NCBI RefSeq assembly: GCF_003096995.1
Contig: NZ_QENU01000001.1
Coordinates: forward strand, 124,001-188,000
Direction of reading: 5' to 3'
Length of the DNA stretch: 64,000 bases
Source: Alitibacter langaaensis DSM 22999
GTDB lineage: Bacteria; Pseudomonadota; Gammaproteobacteria; Enterobacterales; Pasteurellaceae
Positions within the stretch are counted from its first letter, which is position 1, and each line of letters opens with the position of its first letter. The notes under the pieces are model-generated. The model made no database searches and was not told the origin of the DNA. It worked only from the letters and a program-made list of their open reading frames with translations. A program made the position numbers and the translations under genes. Shown piece by piece: positions 51,949 through 61,365 of the stretch.

Positions 51949-53430
51949 CTATTTGCTATATTTGTACGAGCCATCAGCTTGGCGCGTAAACACTGAGCCA
52001 TCTGACAGACGCATACTGGTTACACGCCCTTCGCTATTGGTTGAAACCTGTACTTTATCGCCTGGTTTGAAACTGCTTAAAGCATTACCCACGCCATTCG
52101 CTTTTGTCATCGCATTGACATCACGAATATCTAAGCCGTTAGTGCGGAACACTTGGAATAATGATGTACTCGCAGGCACTGTTAAGGTTTTGCTTGTTGC
52201 ACTTGCCGCTTTACTTGTGGTAGCTGCTGCAGTAGGTTTGCTGTTTACTGGTTTTGCTTCACTGATCGGTGCACCATTTAACGCAGCTTTTGCACGAGCA
52301 CGTTCAGCCGCTAATTTTTCTGCTTTCACTTTTTCTTGCGCCGCTTTAGCTTGTTGCTCCGCTTTTAATTTTTCAGCTCGGGCTTTTGCTTGAGCTTGTT
52401 GTTCACGCAAACGCTGTTGTTGCTGTGCTTTTTCAGCAGCTGCTTTAGTTTGTTGTTCACGCGCTGCTTGTTCTGCCGCTGTATTGGTATCTGCCGTCAC
52501 TTCAGGTTTTGCAGACGCAGTATTTTGTGTATTTTCTACGGCAGTTTGCGCATTGGCTGCGACAGTTTGTGCGTTTGATACTGCAGGGGCTACCGTTGAT
52601 GCTGAGCCAGATGATACCGTTGAGCCAGTTGTTGGCGCAGTATTTTGTGCTGCTGTTTCTGACGTGCCATTATTCTGATTAGTTTGCGGATTTTTGTCCG
52701 TTGTTTCTGCTGTTTCTGTGGATTCAGCAGGTTGCACGGTATTCGCCATATCTGCATTTTCCACCGGTTGATTTGGATCGAGAGATTGGAATTCGATTGG
52801 CATATTATTGCCGTTATGATTCGCTTGGAAATCTTCCACAGTATCTGAGCTTGGTTTTAATAATACCAACGCAACCAACACTGCTACTGCACCCGCAATA
52901 GCAATAAACAAACGGCGATGTTTGCGTGGTAATTTTTGCATAACCGCCCAATTTTCTGGATTTTTCAGATTTGCTTTAGCAGAATTTGCTTGTTCTGTGG
53001 TTTGCTCAGCTGCTTTTTGTGCTTCTGCTACTAATTCTTCGGCTTTTTCTGCGCCGTTTTCGACCGCACTTTTTTCTACATCACTTTTCTCAACAGTAAT
53101 TTCCACTTGAGCTTCTTTGTTTACTGCTGGCTCATGAGTTTCTTGCGTATATTCAACAGATTTTTCAGCAGCTTGTGACGGCTGATGAAACGCGCCACTA
53201 GTCGCGTTGTTTCCAGTCTGATGAGAAGATGCTGTTGCACCAAAAGTCGGTTCTTTGCGCTCTGCAAAAGGATTGTTTTGTGGTGCATTTTTCTTCCCGA
53301 AGAATTTATTTAAAAAAGATGATGAATTAGGCTCGAAAGATTTTTTCGGCGTAGCTGGCTCCGCTTGGTTTAAGCCAAGATCCAATTCATTTTGATTTGA
53401 CGCTGAATTATTTTCAGGTTTGTTTTCCAC
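51949..53430 (-). CDS. oapA: Opacity-associated protein OapA (LysM-like)
   Basis: 493 residues from GTG 53428-53430, which has CGAGGTATATC before it; a longer in-frame start is unlikely. The N-terminal part is polar and low-complexity; an OapA_N segment with one membrane helix is at about 175-200 (PRKHRRLFIAIAGAVAV), then a long Ala/Gln/Lys coiled-coil stretch (about 315-380), then a C-terminal OapA/LysM-like domain that may bind peptidoglycan. In H. influenzae OapA affects opacity and epithelial adherence. Low-complexity stretches make its length variable between species. Confidence 0.92.
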   Translation of the reverse strand: MENKPENNSASNQNELDLGLNQAEPATPKKSFEPNSSSFLNKFFGKKNAPQNNPFAERKEPTFGATASSHQTGNNATSGAFHQPSQAAEKSVEYTQETHEPAVNKEAQVEITVEKSDVEKSAVENGAEKAEELVAEAQKAAEQTTEQANSAKANLKNPENWAVMQKLPRKHRRLFIAIAGAVAVLVALVLLKPSSDTVEDFQANHNGNNMPIEFQSLDPNQPVENADMANTVQPAESTETAETTDKNPQTNQNNGTSETAAQNTAPTTGSTVSSGSASTVAPAVSNAQTVAANAQTAVENTQNTASAKPEVTADTNTAAEQAAREQQTKAAAEKAQQQQRLREQQAQAKARAEKLKAEQQAKAAQEKVKAEKLAAERARAKAALNGAPISEAKPVNSKPTAAATTSKAASATSKTLTVPASTSLFQVFRTNGLDIRDVNAMTKANGVGNALSSFKPGDKVQVSTNSEGRVTSMRLSDGSVFTRQADGSYKYSK

Positions 53431-53503
53431 GATATACCTCGATGTGTTTCGATAAAGGTCGCACAAAGTGCGGTCAAAAAATTGTTGCTATTTTAAAGGA
53501 AAT

Positions 53504-54526
53504 CTAGCCCGAAAACAAAGTTTTATTCGGTTCTCCTGCAATTTCTCGTGCAAGTTTTGGCACTAAATATCCCGATGTCATCGCTTGCAATTCTCGATAA
53601 ATTTTGACCGCACTTTCATCATCAATATAGAAATGGCTTCCCGCGTCCACTTTATCAAAAAGATGCAAATAATAAGGGAGAATTCCTGCAGCGAATAGTT
53701 TATCGCTCAGTGTTTTTAGGGTTTGAGCATTGTCGTTAATCCCTTTTAACAGCACGGATTGATTGAGTAAAGTCACGCCCGTACGCTTTAATTTTTGTAT
53801 TGCATGAGTCAAATGTTGATCGATTTCGTTTCCATGATTGATGTGGCTAACAAATATGCTCTGCAAACGGCTTTCTGCCAGTAGCTGACAAAGCTCGTCG
53901 GTGATTCGTTCGGGAATGACAACAGGCAAGCGCGAGTGAATGCGCAAACGTTGCAAGTGCGGTACGTTTTCTAATTGTTTTATTAACCAGGCTAACTCGT
54001 GATCTTTCGCCATCAAGGGATCGCCGCCAGAGAAAATTACTTCGTCAATTTGTGGATTGGCGAGAATATAATCCAGTGCTTTTTGCCAATTTGCTTTGTT
54101 GCCTTTATTTTGATTGTATGGAAAATGGCGGCGGAAACAGTAACGACAATTTACGGCGCAGGCATTTTTTACCATTAATAACAATCGGTTATGATATTTG
54201 TGTAAAATATTGGGGGCAGCATTATGCTGTTCTTCCAAAGGGTCTTTCACAAAGCCCTCCACCTGCATAAACTCTTGGGCGGATGTCATCACTTGTAAAA
54301 AAAGCGGATCTTGGGGATTGCCTTTTTCCATGCGATCAACAAAAGGTTGGGGAACACGCAAGGCGAAAAGTTTACGCGCTGCCAGATCTTGTTCAAAATC
54401 AGCAAGGGGTAAATCCAGTTGTTTTAGTAATATTTTCGGGTCTGAAATGGCGTTATTTAGGATTTCTAACCAAATTTCACGTTTTGCTTCTTCTCTAATA
54501 GGGATGTTTTGGGTTAAAATATGCAC
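53504..54526 (-). CDS. epmB: EF-P beta-lysylation protein EpmB (lysine 2,3-aminomutase family)
   Basis: 340 residues; GTG start (54524-54526) without a clear ribosome site, chosen because homologues align from here. Radical-SAM cluster CAVNCRYC (Cys123, Cys127, Cys130), SGGDPLM for SAM binding, and a PLP Lys in the C-terminal half. EpmB converts lysine to beta-lysine, which EpmA attaches to EF-P. It is divergent from efp with only 35 bp between, so enzyme and substrate genes share a spacer. epmA is not in the window. Confidence 0.95.
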   Translation of the reverse strand: MHILTQNIPIREEAKREIWLEILNNAISDPKILLKQLDLPLADFEQDLAARKLFALRVPQPFVDRMEKGNPQDPLFLQVMTSAQEFMQVEGFVKDPLEEQHNAAPNILHKYHNRLLLMVKNACAVNCRYCFRRHFPYNQNKGNKANWQKALDYILANPQIDEVIFSGGDPLMAKDHELAWLIKQLENVPHLQRLRIHSRLPVVIPERITDELCQLLAESRLQSIFVSHINHGNEIDQHLTHAIQKLKRTGVTLLNQSVLLKGINDNAQTLKTLSDKLFAAGILPYYLHLFDKVDAGSHFYIDDESAVKIYRELQAMTSGYLVPKLAREIAGEPNKTLFSG

Positions 54527-54561
54527 TTTATAAAAACTAGCTCTATTTAATTGAGGAAATC

Positions 54562-55128
54562 ATGGCTACATATACTACCACTGACTTCAAGCCAGGTCTA
54601 AAATTTATGCAAGACGGCGAGCCTTGTGTAATCGTTGAAAATGAATTCGTAAAACCAGGCAAAGGTCAAGCCTTTACTCGTACTCGTATCCGTAAATTAA
54701 TTTCTGGCAAAGTATTAGATATCAACTTCAAATCTGGTACTTCTGTTGAAGCAGCGGATGTTATGGACTTGAACCTAACTTATTCTTATAAAGACGAAGC
54801 GTTCTGGTATTTCATGCACCCAGAAACTTTTGAACAATATTCTGCCGATGCCAAAGCGGTAGGCGATGCAGAAAAATGGTTATTAGACCAAGCAGATTGT
54901 ATCATCACATTATGGAACGGCACGCCAATCAGCGTGACTCCGCCAAACTTTGTTGAGTTAGAAGTGATTGAAACGGATCCAGGTTTGAAAGGCGATACCG
55001 CGGGAACAGGTGGTAAACCTGCAACATTAAGCACTGGTGCTGTTGTTCGTGTTCCATTGTTCGTTCAAATCGGCGAAGTGATCAAAGTAGATACCCGTTC
55101 AGGCGAATACGTTTCACGCGTAAAATAA
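54562..55128 (+). CDS. efp: Elongation factor P
   Basis: 188 residues in three beta-barrel domains. The modified lysine is Lys34 in [10 protein letters not shown]. The C-terminal signature is [17 protein letters not shown] relieves ribosome stalling at proline runs; Lys34 beta-lysylation by EpmA/EpmB is needed, consistent with the neighbouring epmB. GAGGAAATC ribosome site and a strong terminator downstream. Confidence 0.98.
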   Translation: MATYTTTDFKPGLKFMQDGEPCVIVENEFVKPGKGQAFTRTRIRKLISGKVLDINFKSGTSVEAADVMDLNLTYSYKDEAFWYFMHPETFEQYSADAKAVGDAEKWLLDQADCIITLWNGTPISVTPPNFVELEVIETDPGLKGDTAGTGGKPATLSTGAVVRVPLFVQIGEVIKVDTRSGEYVSRVK

Positions 55129-55142
55129 TTAAAGATTTGCAG

Positions 55143-55171
55143 ATACCCACTTTCGAGTGGGTATTTTTTTA
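55143..55171 (+). terminator. efp terminator
   Basis: ATACCCACT (55143-55151) pairs with AGTGGGTAT (55156-55164) over TTCG, then a T run. Confidence 0.9.
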
Positions 55172-55357
55172 TCAAAATTTTGCGATTTTTGACCGCACTT
55201 TATGGATTTTGCGATGAGTTTTTAATTAAGCAGAAAGGAATCGATATTCATATTAAAATGCGATTTAGTTATAAAATAGAACAAATAAATCTTTTTTTTC
55301 TATAAAAGGCTGTGATAAAACTAAGTACACAAAATAAACATGACAGGAGATTTTAAC

Positions 55358-56308
55358 ATGACAATTTATGCGGATAATTCATATTCTATTGGTAACACCC
55401 CATTAGTATGCTTACAACACTTTGGGCAAAACGGTAATTTAGTGGTAAAAATTGAAGGCCGTAACCCGAGCTTCAGTGTGAAATGCCGTATTGGTGCGAA
55501 TATGGTATGGCAAGCAGAAAAAGACGGTATTTTGACGAAAGAAAAAGAAATCGTTGATGCAACCAGTGGTAACACTGGGATTGCGCTAGCTTATGTTGCG
55601 GCGGCTCGTGGCTATAAAATTAGCTTAACCATGCCAGAAACAATGAGTTCAGAACGCAAACGCTTATTGCGTGGCTTGGGTGTGAACCTTGTGTTAACTG
55701 AAGGCGCGAAAGGAATGAAAGGGGCGATTGCTAAAGCAGAAGAAATCGTTGCTAGCGATCCAAACCGCTATATTATGTTGAAACAATTTGAAAACCCAGC
55801 CAACCCAGATATTCACCAACAAACCACAGGTGTCGAAATTTGGGAAGCATCAGAAGGCAAAGTTGACGTTGTTGTCGCTGGTGTGGGTACTGGTGGTACG
55901 CTTACAGGTATTTCTCGCGCGATTAAATTAGACAAAGGTAAAAAAATTACCTCTGTGGCGGTGGAACCTGCAGAAAGCCCTGTGATTACTCAAACTTTAG
56001 CAGGTGAAGAAGTGAAACCAGGTCCACATAAAATCCAAGGTATTGGGGCAGGTTTTATTCCTAAAAACTTAGATTTAAGCCTAGTTGATCGTGTGGAAAC
56101 AGTGGATAGCGATACCGCAATTGCGACCGCTCGCCGTTTAATGGCTGAAGAGGGGATCCTTGCAGGGATTTCATCTGGTGCCGCGGTTGCCGCAGCAGAT
56201 CGTTTAGCAAAATTGCCAGAATTTGCGGATAAATTAATCGTGGCGATTCTTCCATCTGCAGCAGAGCGTTATTTGAGTACGGCGTTATTTGAAGGCGTAG
56301 AAGGTTAA
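55358..56308 (+). CDS. cysK: Cysteine synthase A
   Basis: 316 residues from ATG 55358 (AGGAG ribosome site); an ATG six codons upstream overlaps that site and is rejected. PLP Lys42 in [10 protein letters not shown], substrate loop [10 protein letters not shown] and phosphate loop GTGGTLTG. Makes cysteine from O-acetylserine and sulfide. The usual TPLVRL at the N-terminus reads TPLVCL here, a harmless change. Followed by its own terminator; single-gene unit. Confidence 0.97.
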   Translation: MTIYADNSYSIGNTPLVCLQHFGQNGNLVVKIEGRNPSFSVKCRIGANMVWQAEKDGILTKEKEIVDATSGNTGIALAYVAAARGYKISLTMPETMSSERKRLLRGLGVNLVLTEGAKGMKGAIAKAEEIVASDPNRYIMLKQFENPANPDIHQQTTGVEIWEASEGKVDVVVAGVGTGGTLTGISRAIKLDKGKKITSVAVEPAESPVITQTLAGEEVKPGPHKIQGIGAGFIPKNLDLSLVDRVETVDSDTAIATARRLMAEEGILAGISSGAAVAAADRLAKLPEFADKLIVAILPSAAERYLSTALFEGVEG

Positions 56309-56332
56309 TTCCTAATTCAATAGCCAAAAGTG

Positions 56333-56367
56333 CGGTCAATTCTTTATGAGAATTGACCGTTTTTTTA
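56333..56367. terminator. cysK/dusC convergent terminator
   Basis: CGGTCAATTCT (56333-56343) pairs with AGAATTGACCG (56349-56359) over a 5-nt loop, then Ts. One arm is built on an uptake signal (56328-56336). Confidence 0.85.
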
Positions 56368-57324
56368 TTCTCTTTCTTCTTTCATTAGCGAGTGAAATGC
56401 GAGCAATTTTTTGCGCAATTCCGCAGCATTATGGCAAGCCTTAATATAGCTAAAAAGCGCGCTGGCATTTTCGTATTCTTTTTTCAGATAATGCAGCCAT
56501 TGCTTAATGCGTGCTACATGATAAAAACCGCTGTCGTGAATGTTGTCCATTTGCGCATATTGCAGTAGCAGAGCCATCACTTCTTGCCACGGCATTTTTT
56601 CAGCATTATGTTTAATCACATAGCTTAAATTAGGAATGTTCAGCGCGCCCCGAGCTATCATTAAATCATGGCAGCCCGTGATTTCTTTGCATTTTTGCCC
56701 ATCTTGCCAATGCCAAATTTCTCCGTTGGCAATCACAGGAATGTGTAATGTTGAGCGCACTTTGCCGATTTGTTCCCAGTTGATACATTCTGCACGATAG
56801 CCATCGGTTTTGGTTCGTCCATGAATGGTGATTTCTGTTGCACCGCCTTGCTGCACCGCATCTGCAATTTCAAAGGCTTGAGAAATATCGTCCCAACCTA
56901 ACCGCACTTTTACGCTGACAGGCTGTTCAGCAGGAACGGCTTGGCGAATGGCTTTGGTTGCTTGATAAATTAATTCAGGATTTTTTAATAAACTTGCACC
57001 ACCGTTGCTGCCATTCACCGTTTTAGACGGGCACCCGCAGTTTAAATCAATTCCTTGCGAACCTAATTCAATGGCGCGCACTGCATTTTCGGCGAGCCAT
57101 TGGGGGAATTGCCCCAACAGTTGTACACGCACTGGCGTGCCACTAGGCGTTTTGCCACCGTACTGCAATTCTGGGGCAAGGCGATAAAATACCTTTGTCG
57201 GCAAAAGTTGATCGACCACACGCACAAACTCTGAAATGCAGAGATCGTAATCATTGACTTCGGTGAGTAATTGGCGCACCAGTGGATCAAGCACGCCTTG
57301 CATTGGAGCGAGAATCACACGCAT
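56365..57324 (-). CDS. dusC: tRNA-dihydrouridine(16) synthase DusC
   Basis: 319 residues. TIM-barrel flavoenzyme beginning [20 protein letters not shown], the DusC-type opening; catalytic Cys98 in [15 protein letters not shown]. Reduces U16 of tRNA. Second Dus enzyme of the window (with DusB at 34.2 kb). Its start overlaps the end of a possible 46-codon ORF (57315-57455). Confidence 0.94.
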   Translation of the reverse strand: MRVILAPMQGVLDPLVRQLLTEVNDYDLCISEFVRVVDQLLPTKVFYRLAPELQYGGKTPSGTPVRVQLLGQFPQWLAENAVRAIELGSQGIDLNCGCPSKTVNGSNGGASLLKNPELIYQATKAIRQAVPAEQPVSVKVRLGWDDISQAFEIADAVQQGGATEITIHGRTKTDGYRAECINWEQIGKVRSTLHIPVIANGEIWHWQDGQKCKEITGCHDLMIARGALNIPNLSYVIKHNAEKMPWQEVMALLLQYAQMDNIHDSGFYHVARIKQWLHYLKKEYENASALFSYIKACHNAAELRKKLLAFHSLMKEERE

Positions 57325-57455
57325 AGTTGATAAGGTTGTTTAGTGTGAAGGGGCGACCATAACGCCCCAGAAAATAGCTTAATGCGAGAAAAAATGGAAA
57401 GTGCGCTGAGAAAAATCGCTAAAACACCTGGAAAATAACGAAATTGTCTAGCCAT
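57315..57455 (-). CDS. Possible small membrane protein between djlA and dusC
   Basis: 46 codons, too short for most gene callers. The ATG (57453-57455) lies just after the djlA TAA, has AAGG 8 nt upstream, and the TGA (57315-57317) overlaps the dusC start by 10 bp, so the frame fills the whole gap between two genes. The product is MARQFRYFP then a hydrophobic helix (about 9-24) then a basic tail ending PYQLCV. I recognise no family. Gapless placement and a ribosome site favour a gene, but chance cannot be excluded. Confidence 0.4.
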   Translation of the reverse strand: MARQFRYFPGVLAIFLSALSIFSRIKLFSGALWSPLHTKQPYQLCV

Positions 57456-57456
57456 T

Positions 57457-58338
57457 TTACCAGCCTTTCGCCTTACAAATTAAATCGTAAGCGGCTTGAA
57501 TTTGTTGAGCTTTTTCTTTTGCCATTTCCATCATTTCTGGCGGTAAACCTTTCGAGACCAATTTATCTGGATGATTTTCATTCATTAAACGGCGATAAGC
57601 ACGTTTTACCGTTTGTTGATCATCAGAGGCTGACACGCCCAATACTTTATAAGCATCGTCCACAGTTGGGCCCGATGGTTGACGATAGCCACCGCTATAA
57701 CCACTTTGTTGATAATCTTGCTGATAACCGCCTTGTTGGTATTGCTGATATTGTTGATAAGCCTGCTGATAGAAATTGCCATTTGAGAATTGACGGCGCG
57801 CCATTTCCATTGCGATCATTTGTTCAAATTGGAATTGGGACATGCCTAATTCTTCCGCCACGATCTGCAAAATTTCACGTTCGCCATCGTGTAAATGATC
57901 GTCCGCAAAGGCGGCTTGTACTTGCACGCTTAAGAACATACGCAATAAATCAGCACGCTGCCCACAGCCTAAACGAAATTCTCGAATAATTTGGCGAATC
58001 GGAAAATCAGCATCTTTACCACGGTTGAACGCTTCTTGCGCTAATTTGCGGTTGGCTTCATCTAAATTGAGCTGCTGCATCAAATTATTGGCCAGCGCAA
58101 TATCATCTTGAGTCACACGCCCTTTCGCTTTGCTCAAATGTCCAAGCACGGCGAAAGTAGTTTGCATAAATAAAGATTGGCGTGTGAGTTTTCTGTGGAA
58201 AAACGATGAACTCACGCTCCCTAATTCATACAGTTTTTTATCTAGCCAATGCCCACACATCGCGCCTGCGATGCCGCCGAACAGGCCGCCATAGCGATAA
58301 CCAATAAAAAAGCCGATTACCTTACAAATAAAATTCAT
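57457..58338 (-). CDS. djlA: DnaJ-like membrane co-chaperone DjlA
   Basis: 293 residues from ATG 58336-58338 (TTGGAGT ribosome site); an in-frame start further upstream adds 23 residues without homology. N-terminal single membrane segment (VIGFFIGYRYGGLFGGIAGA), a TerB-like middle domain, a Gln/Tyr/Gly-rich linker (about 195-225), and a C-terminal J domain with the HPD motif in NENHPDKLV. It stimulates DnaK at the inner membrane. The linker is repeated YQQ units. Confidence 0.95.
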   Translation of the reverse strand: MNFICKVIGFFIGYRYGGLFGGIAGAMCGHWLDKKLYELGSVSSSFFHRKLTRQSLFMQTTFAVLGHLSKAKGRVTQDDIALANNLMQQLNLDEANRKLAQEAFNRGKDADFPIRQIIREFRLGCGQRADLLRMFLSVQVQAAFADDHLHDGEREILQIVAEELGMSQFQFEQMIAMEMARRQFSNGNFYQQAYQQYQQYQQGGYQQDYQQSGYSGGYRQPSGPTVDDAYKVLGVSASDDQQTVKRAYRRLMNENHPDKLVSKGLPPEMMEMAKEKAQQIQAAYDLICKAKGW

Positions 58339-58409
58339 TCTGCACTCCAAGCTCAAAAAATAGCGATAGTTTAGCGGATTAGATTGGGTTGGAAAAGGGA
58401 AGTTCAAGC

Positions 58410-58446
58410 AAGTGCGGTCAAAAAATTGAAAATTTTAACCGCACTT
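58410..58446. repeat. Inverted uptake-signal pair downstream of deoD
   Basis: AAGTGCGGT (58410-58418) and ACCGCACTT (58438-58446), 22 bp after the deoD stop; probable terminator of the deoB-deoD unit. Confidence 0.7.
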
Positions 58447-58467
58447 TGTGGTGATTAAGGGTAGCGA

Positions 58468-59184
58468 TTAATCATCGTTGCCAAGCAAGATGCTTTCTAG
58501 GGCAATTTCGATCATCTCATTGAACGTGGTTTGGCGTTCTTCCGCACTGATTTTTTCGCCGCTACGAATATGATCCGAAACCGTGCAAATCGCAAGTGCT
58601 TTTGCGCCGAATTCAGCCGCCACGCCATAAATTCCCGCGGCTTCCATTTCCACGCCAAGAATGCCATATTTTTCCATCACATCAAACATTTGCACATCTG
58701 GCGTATAGAAAAGATCTGCCGAGAACAAATTGCCAACACGCACGCTAACGCCTTTGTTTTTGGCGGCTTGCACTGCAGCTTGCGTCATCTCAAAATCCGC
58801 GATCGCAGCAAAATCATTATCTTTAAAACGAATGCGGTTGACTTTGCTGTCCGTACAGGCACCTAAGCCAATCACCACATCACGGATATGCACATCTTGG
58901 CGCACCGCACCGCACGAGCCGACACGAATGATTTTTTTCACGCCATATTCTGTGATCAATTCTTTAGCATAAATTGAACAAGAGGGAATGCCCATACCAT
59001 GGCCCATAACCGAAATACGGCGTCCTTTATATGTGCCAGTGTAACCGAGCATATTACGCACATCGGTCACTTGTTTTGCATCGTCTAAAAAAGTTTCCGC
59101 AATATATTTGGCGCGCAGTGGATCGCCCGGCATTAAAACAACGTCTGCAAATGCGCCCGCTGGCGCGTTAATGTGTGGAGTCAT
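58468..59184 (-). CDS. deoD: Purine-nucleoside phosphorylase DeoD
   Basis: 238 residues from ATG 59182-59184 (AAGGA ribosome site); an upstream in-frame extension is rejected. Hexameric (bacterial) PNP type: [22 protein letters not shown] at the start, [22 protein letters not shown], and the general-acid Asp in [11 protein letters not shown]. Phosphorolyses purine (deoxy)nucleosides. It is 10 bp downstream of deoB; together they route the pentose phosphate into central metabolism. Confidence 0.97.
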   Translation of the reverse strand: MTPHINAPAGAFADVVLMPGDPLRAKYIAETFLDDAKQVTDVRNMLGYTGTYKGRRISVMGHGMGIPSCSIYAKELITEYGVKKIIRVGSCGAVRQDVHIRDVVIGLGACTDSKVNRIRFKDNDFAAIADFEMTQAAVQAAKNKGVSVRVGNLFSADLFYTPDVQMFDVMEKYGILGVEMEAAGIYGVAAEFGAKALAICTVSDHIRSGEKISAEERQTTFNEMIEIALESILLGNDD

Positions 59185-59194
59185 AACAAATTCC

Positions 59195-60382
59195 TTATAA
59201 AATTGATTTACCATATTCCATCGCAGAAAGACCGAAGTATTGTGCTATGGTTTGTCCGATGTCAGCAAAGGTATCGCGTTCGCCTAAAAATTGCGTTGGC
59301 ACGTTGCGGCCAAATAGCAATACAGGGATATTCTCTCGGGTGTGATCCGTGCCTTTCCAAGTTGGATCGCAACCGTGATCTGCGGTGATAATCAGCAAAT
59401 CATCATCTTGCATTAAGGCAAGCAATTCAGGCAAGCGACTGTCAAAATATTCTAATCCTTGGGCATAACCGCGCACATCACGGCGATGGCCGAAATCCGC
59501 ATCGAAATTCACAAAATTAGTGAAAACGATGGTATTTTCCACCGCACTTTTCACTTCTTCCAAGGTTTTATCAAACAGCTCTTCCAAGCCCGTTGCTTTG
59601 ACTTTTTTGCTGATTCCGGTGTGTGCGTAAATATCCGCAATTTTGCCCACAGAAACCACCGTGCCTTGTTTTTCTTCAATCAATTTTTGCAACACCGTTT
59701 TTGCTGGTGGCTCGACTGAATAATCACGGCGATTGCCTGTGCGCTTGAATTCGCCCGATTTGTTACCAATAAATGGGCGTGCAATCACACGACCAATGTT
59801 ATAACCCTCTAATTCTTCACGGACCAATTCACAGAGCGCATAAAGTTTGTCTAAACCAAAGGTTTGTTCATGGGCGGCAATTTGGAAAACTGAATCGGCG
59901 GACGTATAGAAAATAGGTAAGCCTGTTTGTATATGTTGTTCGCCAAGCTCGTCTAAAATTACGGTGCCTGATGAATGGCAGTTGCCGAGATAACCTTGAA
60001 TGCCTGATTTTGCGACAATTTTCGCTAGCAATTCTGGCGGAAAACTGTTGGTTTTTTCGGGGAATAATCCCCAATCGAACAAGACGGGAACGCCTGCGAT
60101 TTCCCAGTGTCCAGAAGTGGTGTCTTTGCCTGATGAAATTTCTTTAGCAAAAGCGTAGCCACCAATTAAGTGCGGTTGATTTTGGAAAGATTTTGGTAAT
60201 TCACCACAAGATTGTAACGCCGCCAAACCTAAGCCTAGGCTTTCTAAATGTGGAACTTTTAAGGGCGATTGTTGCGCGGCAATATGGCCTAAGGTATTGG
60301 CACCTTCATCACCGAATTTTGCCGCATCTTTTGCGCCACCAATGCCAAAAGAATCCATCATCATAATAAATACGCGTTTCAT
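59195..60382 (-). CDS. deoB: Phosphopentomutase DeoB
   Basis: 395 residues of the alkaline-phosphatase superfamily: [16 protein letters not shown] with the first metal Asp, the phosphorylated Thr in [14 protein letters not shown], and the metal site [19 protein letters not shown]. Interconverts ribose-1-P/ribose-5-P (and deoxy forms). AAGGACAGTCT ribosome site. First gene of a two-gene unit with deoD; a LacI-family-like site lies just upstream. Confidence 0.96.
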   Translation of the reverse strand: MKRVFIMMMDSFGIGGAKDAAKFGDEGANTLGHIAAQQSPLKVPHLESLGLGLAALQSCGELPKSFQNQPHLIGGYAFAKEISSGKDTTSGHWEIAGVPVLFDWGLFPEKTNSFPPELLAKIVAKSGIQGYLGNCHSSGTVILDELGEQHIQTGLPIFYTSADSVFQIAAHEQTFGLDKLYALCELVREELEGYNIGRVIARPFIGNKSGEFKRTGNRRDYSVEPPAKTVLQKLIEEKQGTVVSVGKIADIYAHTGISKKVKATGLEELFDKTLEEVKSAVENTIVFTNFVNFDADFGHRRDVRGYAQGLEYFDSRLPELLALMQDDDLLIITADHGCDPTWKGTDHTRENIPVLLFGRNVPTQFLGERDTFADIGQTIAQYFGLSAMEYGKSIL

Positions 60383-60410
60383 AGACTGTCCTTACGGATT
60401 GTGTTGCTAA

Positions 60411-60426
60411 AAGCAAACGTTTTACA
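60411..60426. promoter_or_regulatory. Possible LacI-family (PurR/CytR-like) operator upstream of deoB
   Basis: AAGCAAACGTTTTACA has the GCAAACGTTT core of PurR boxes, 29 bp upstream of the deoB start. Match is partial. Confidence 0.4.
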
Positions 60427-60440
60427 TGATTTAATACAAC

Positions 60441-60466
60441 AAAACCACAGCGCAAGCCGTGGTTTT
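60441..60466. repeat. Hairpin in the deoB leader region
   Basis: AAAACCAC (60441-60448) and GTGGTTTT (60459-60466) form an 8-bp stem with a 10-nt loop between the divergent genes. Confidence 0.5.
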
Positions 60467-60593
60467 CGGGTAAAGTATAACAGATTTCAGCTGAAATCAA
60501 TATGCTTTTAGAATATAAGTTATAGTCAGAAGTTTGTTTTGTTTTTGATCAGATTTCATTATCATTAAGTCGTGATTATTTGCAGGAAAGTTT

Positions 60594-61250
60594 ATGTCTA
60601 AATATGCCATATTGCCGAAAACCTTATGGACAGCCGAATCCTTATGGGCGTTGGAAAGTCGCTCATTATTTGTGTTGTGCTTGACATTTATTGTGGTGGG
60701 CATAGGCGAAGGTTTATTACTCCTTTCTAATTTGGGCTCTGCCCCTTGGACGATTTTATCGCAAGGCATTGCGTTGCAACTTCATGTGAGCGTAGGCTGG
60801 ACTTCCTTTCTGATTAGTTTATTGGTTATGCTTTTATGGTTGCCACTGCGATTACGCCCCGGCATCGGGACGATTTTGAACGTGGCAGTCATCGCGCTAT
60901 TTCTTGGTCTCACCGTAAAATTTGTGCCAATTCCGACCGCACTTTGGCTGCGCTGGGCTTATGCTATCGCTGGTGTGTTGTGCTTTGGCATCGGCACCGC
61001 ATTTTATTTAACCTGCCATCAGGGCGCAGGGCCTAGAGATGGCTTAATGGTGGGCATTTGCCAACGTTTTCACTGGAAAGTCGGGATCGTGCGTACCAGC
61101 CTTGAAGTGCTTGTGTGTGTATGCGGTTTTTTACTGGGTGGCACCTTTGGTATCGGCACGCTTATGTACGCGCTGACAATTGGTTGGGTTGTTCAATTAA
61201 CTCTCAAAGCAATCGCCTATATTTCATTTTTTAAGCCGAAACAGCATTAA
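60594..61250 (+). CDS. YczE/YyaS/YitT-like membrane protein
   Basis: 218 residues with about five to six membrane helices. Segments typical of the YczE family are VVGIGEGLLLLSNLGSAPWTIL and the CHQGAGPRDGLMVGI loop, where the charged PRDG is conserved. Function is unknown in bacteria generally. GCAGGAAAG ribosome site. Divergent from deoB; no clear functional partner. Confidence 0.85.
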   Translation: MSKYAILPKTLWTAESLWALESRSLFVLCLTFIVVGIGEGLLLLSNLGSAPWTILSQGIALQLHVSVGWTSFLISLLVMLLWLPLRLRPGIGTILNVAVIALFLGLTVKFVPIPTALWLRWAYAIAGVLCFGIGTAFYLTCHQGAGPRDGLMVGICQRFHWKVGIVRTSLEVLVCVCGFLLGGTFGIGTLMYALTIGWVVQLTLKAIAYISFFKPKQH

Positions 61251-61306
61251 TTTCGCTCCAATCTTTTATTTTCTAAAAATATCTCAAATTTGACCGCACT
61301 TTCCCC

Positions 61307-61336
61307 TTGTTTTTACGTCTTATGTACTACTATAAT
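61307..61336 (+). promoter_or_regulatory. tyrP promoter
   Basis: TTGTTT (61307-61312), 18-bp spacer, TATAAT (61331-61336), 29 bp before the tyrP ATG. No convincing TyrR box seen. Confidence 0.65.
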
Positions 61337-61365
61337 AGTGCAAAATTAATAACAAGGATTTATTT

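Noticed and set aside
57444-57989. 181-codon plus-strand open frame over djlA
   Set aside because: Antisense to the well-supported djlA J-domain and middle domain; no recognisable protein features.
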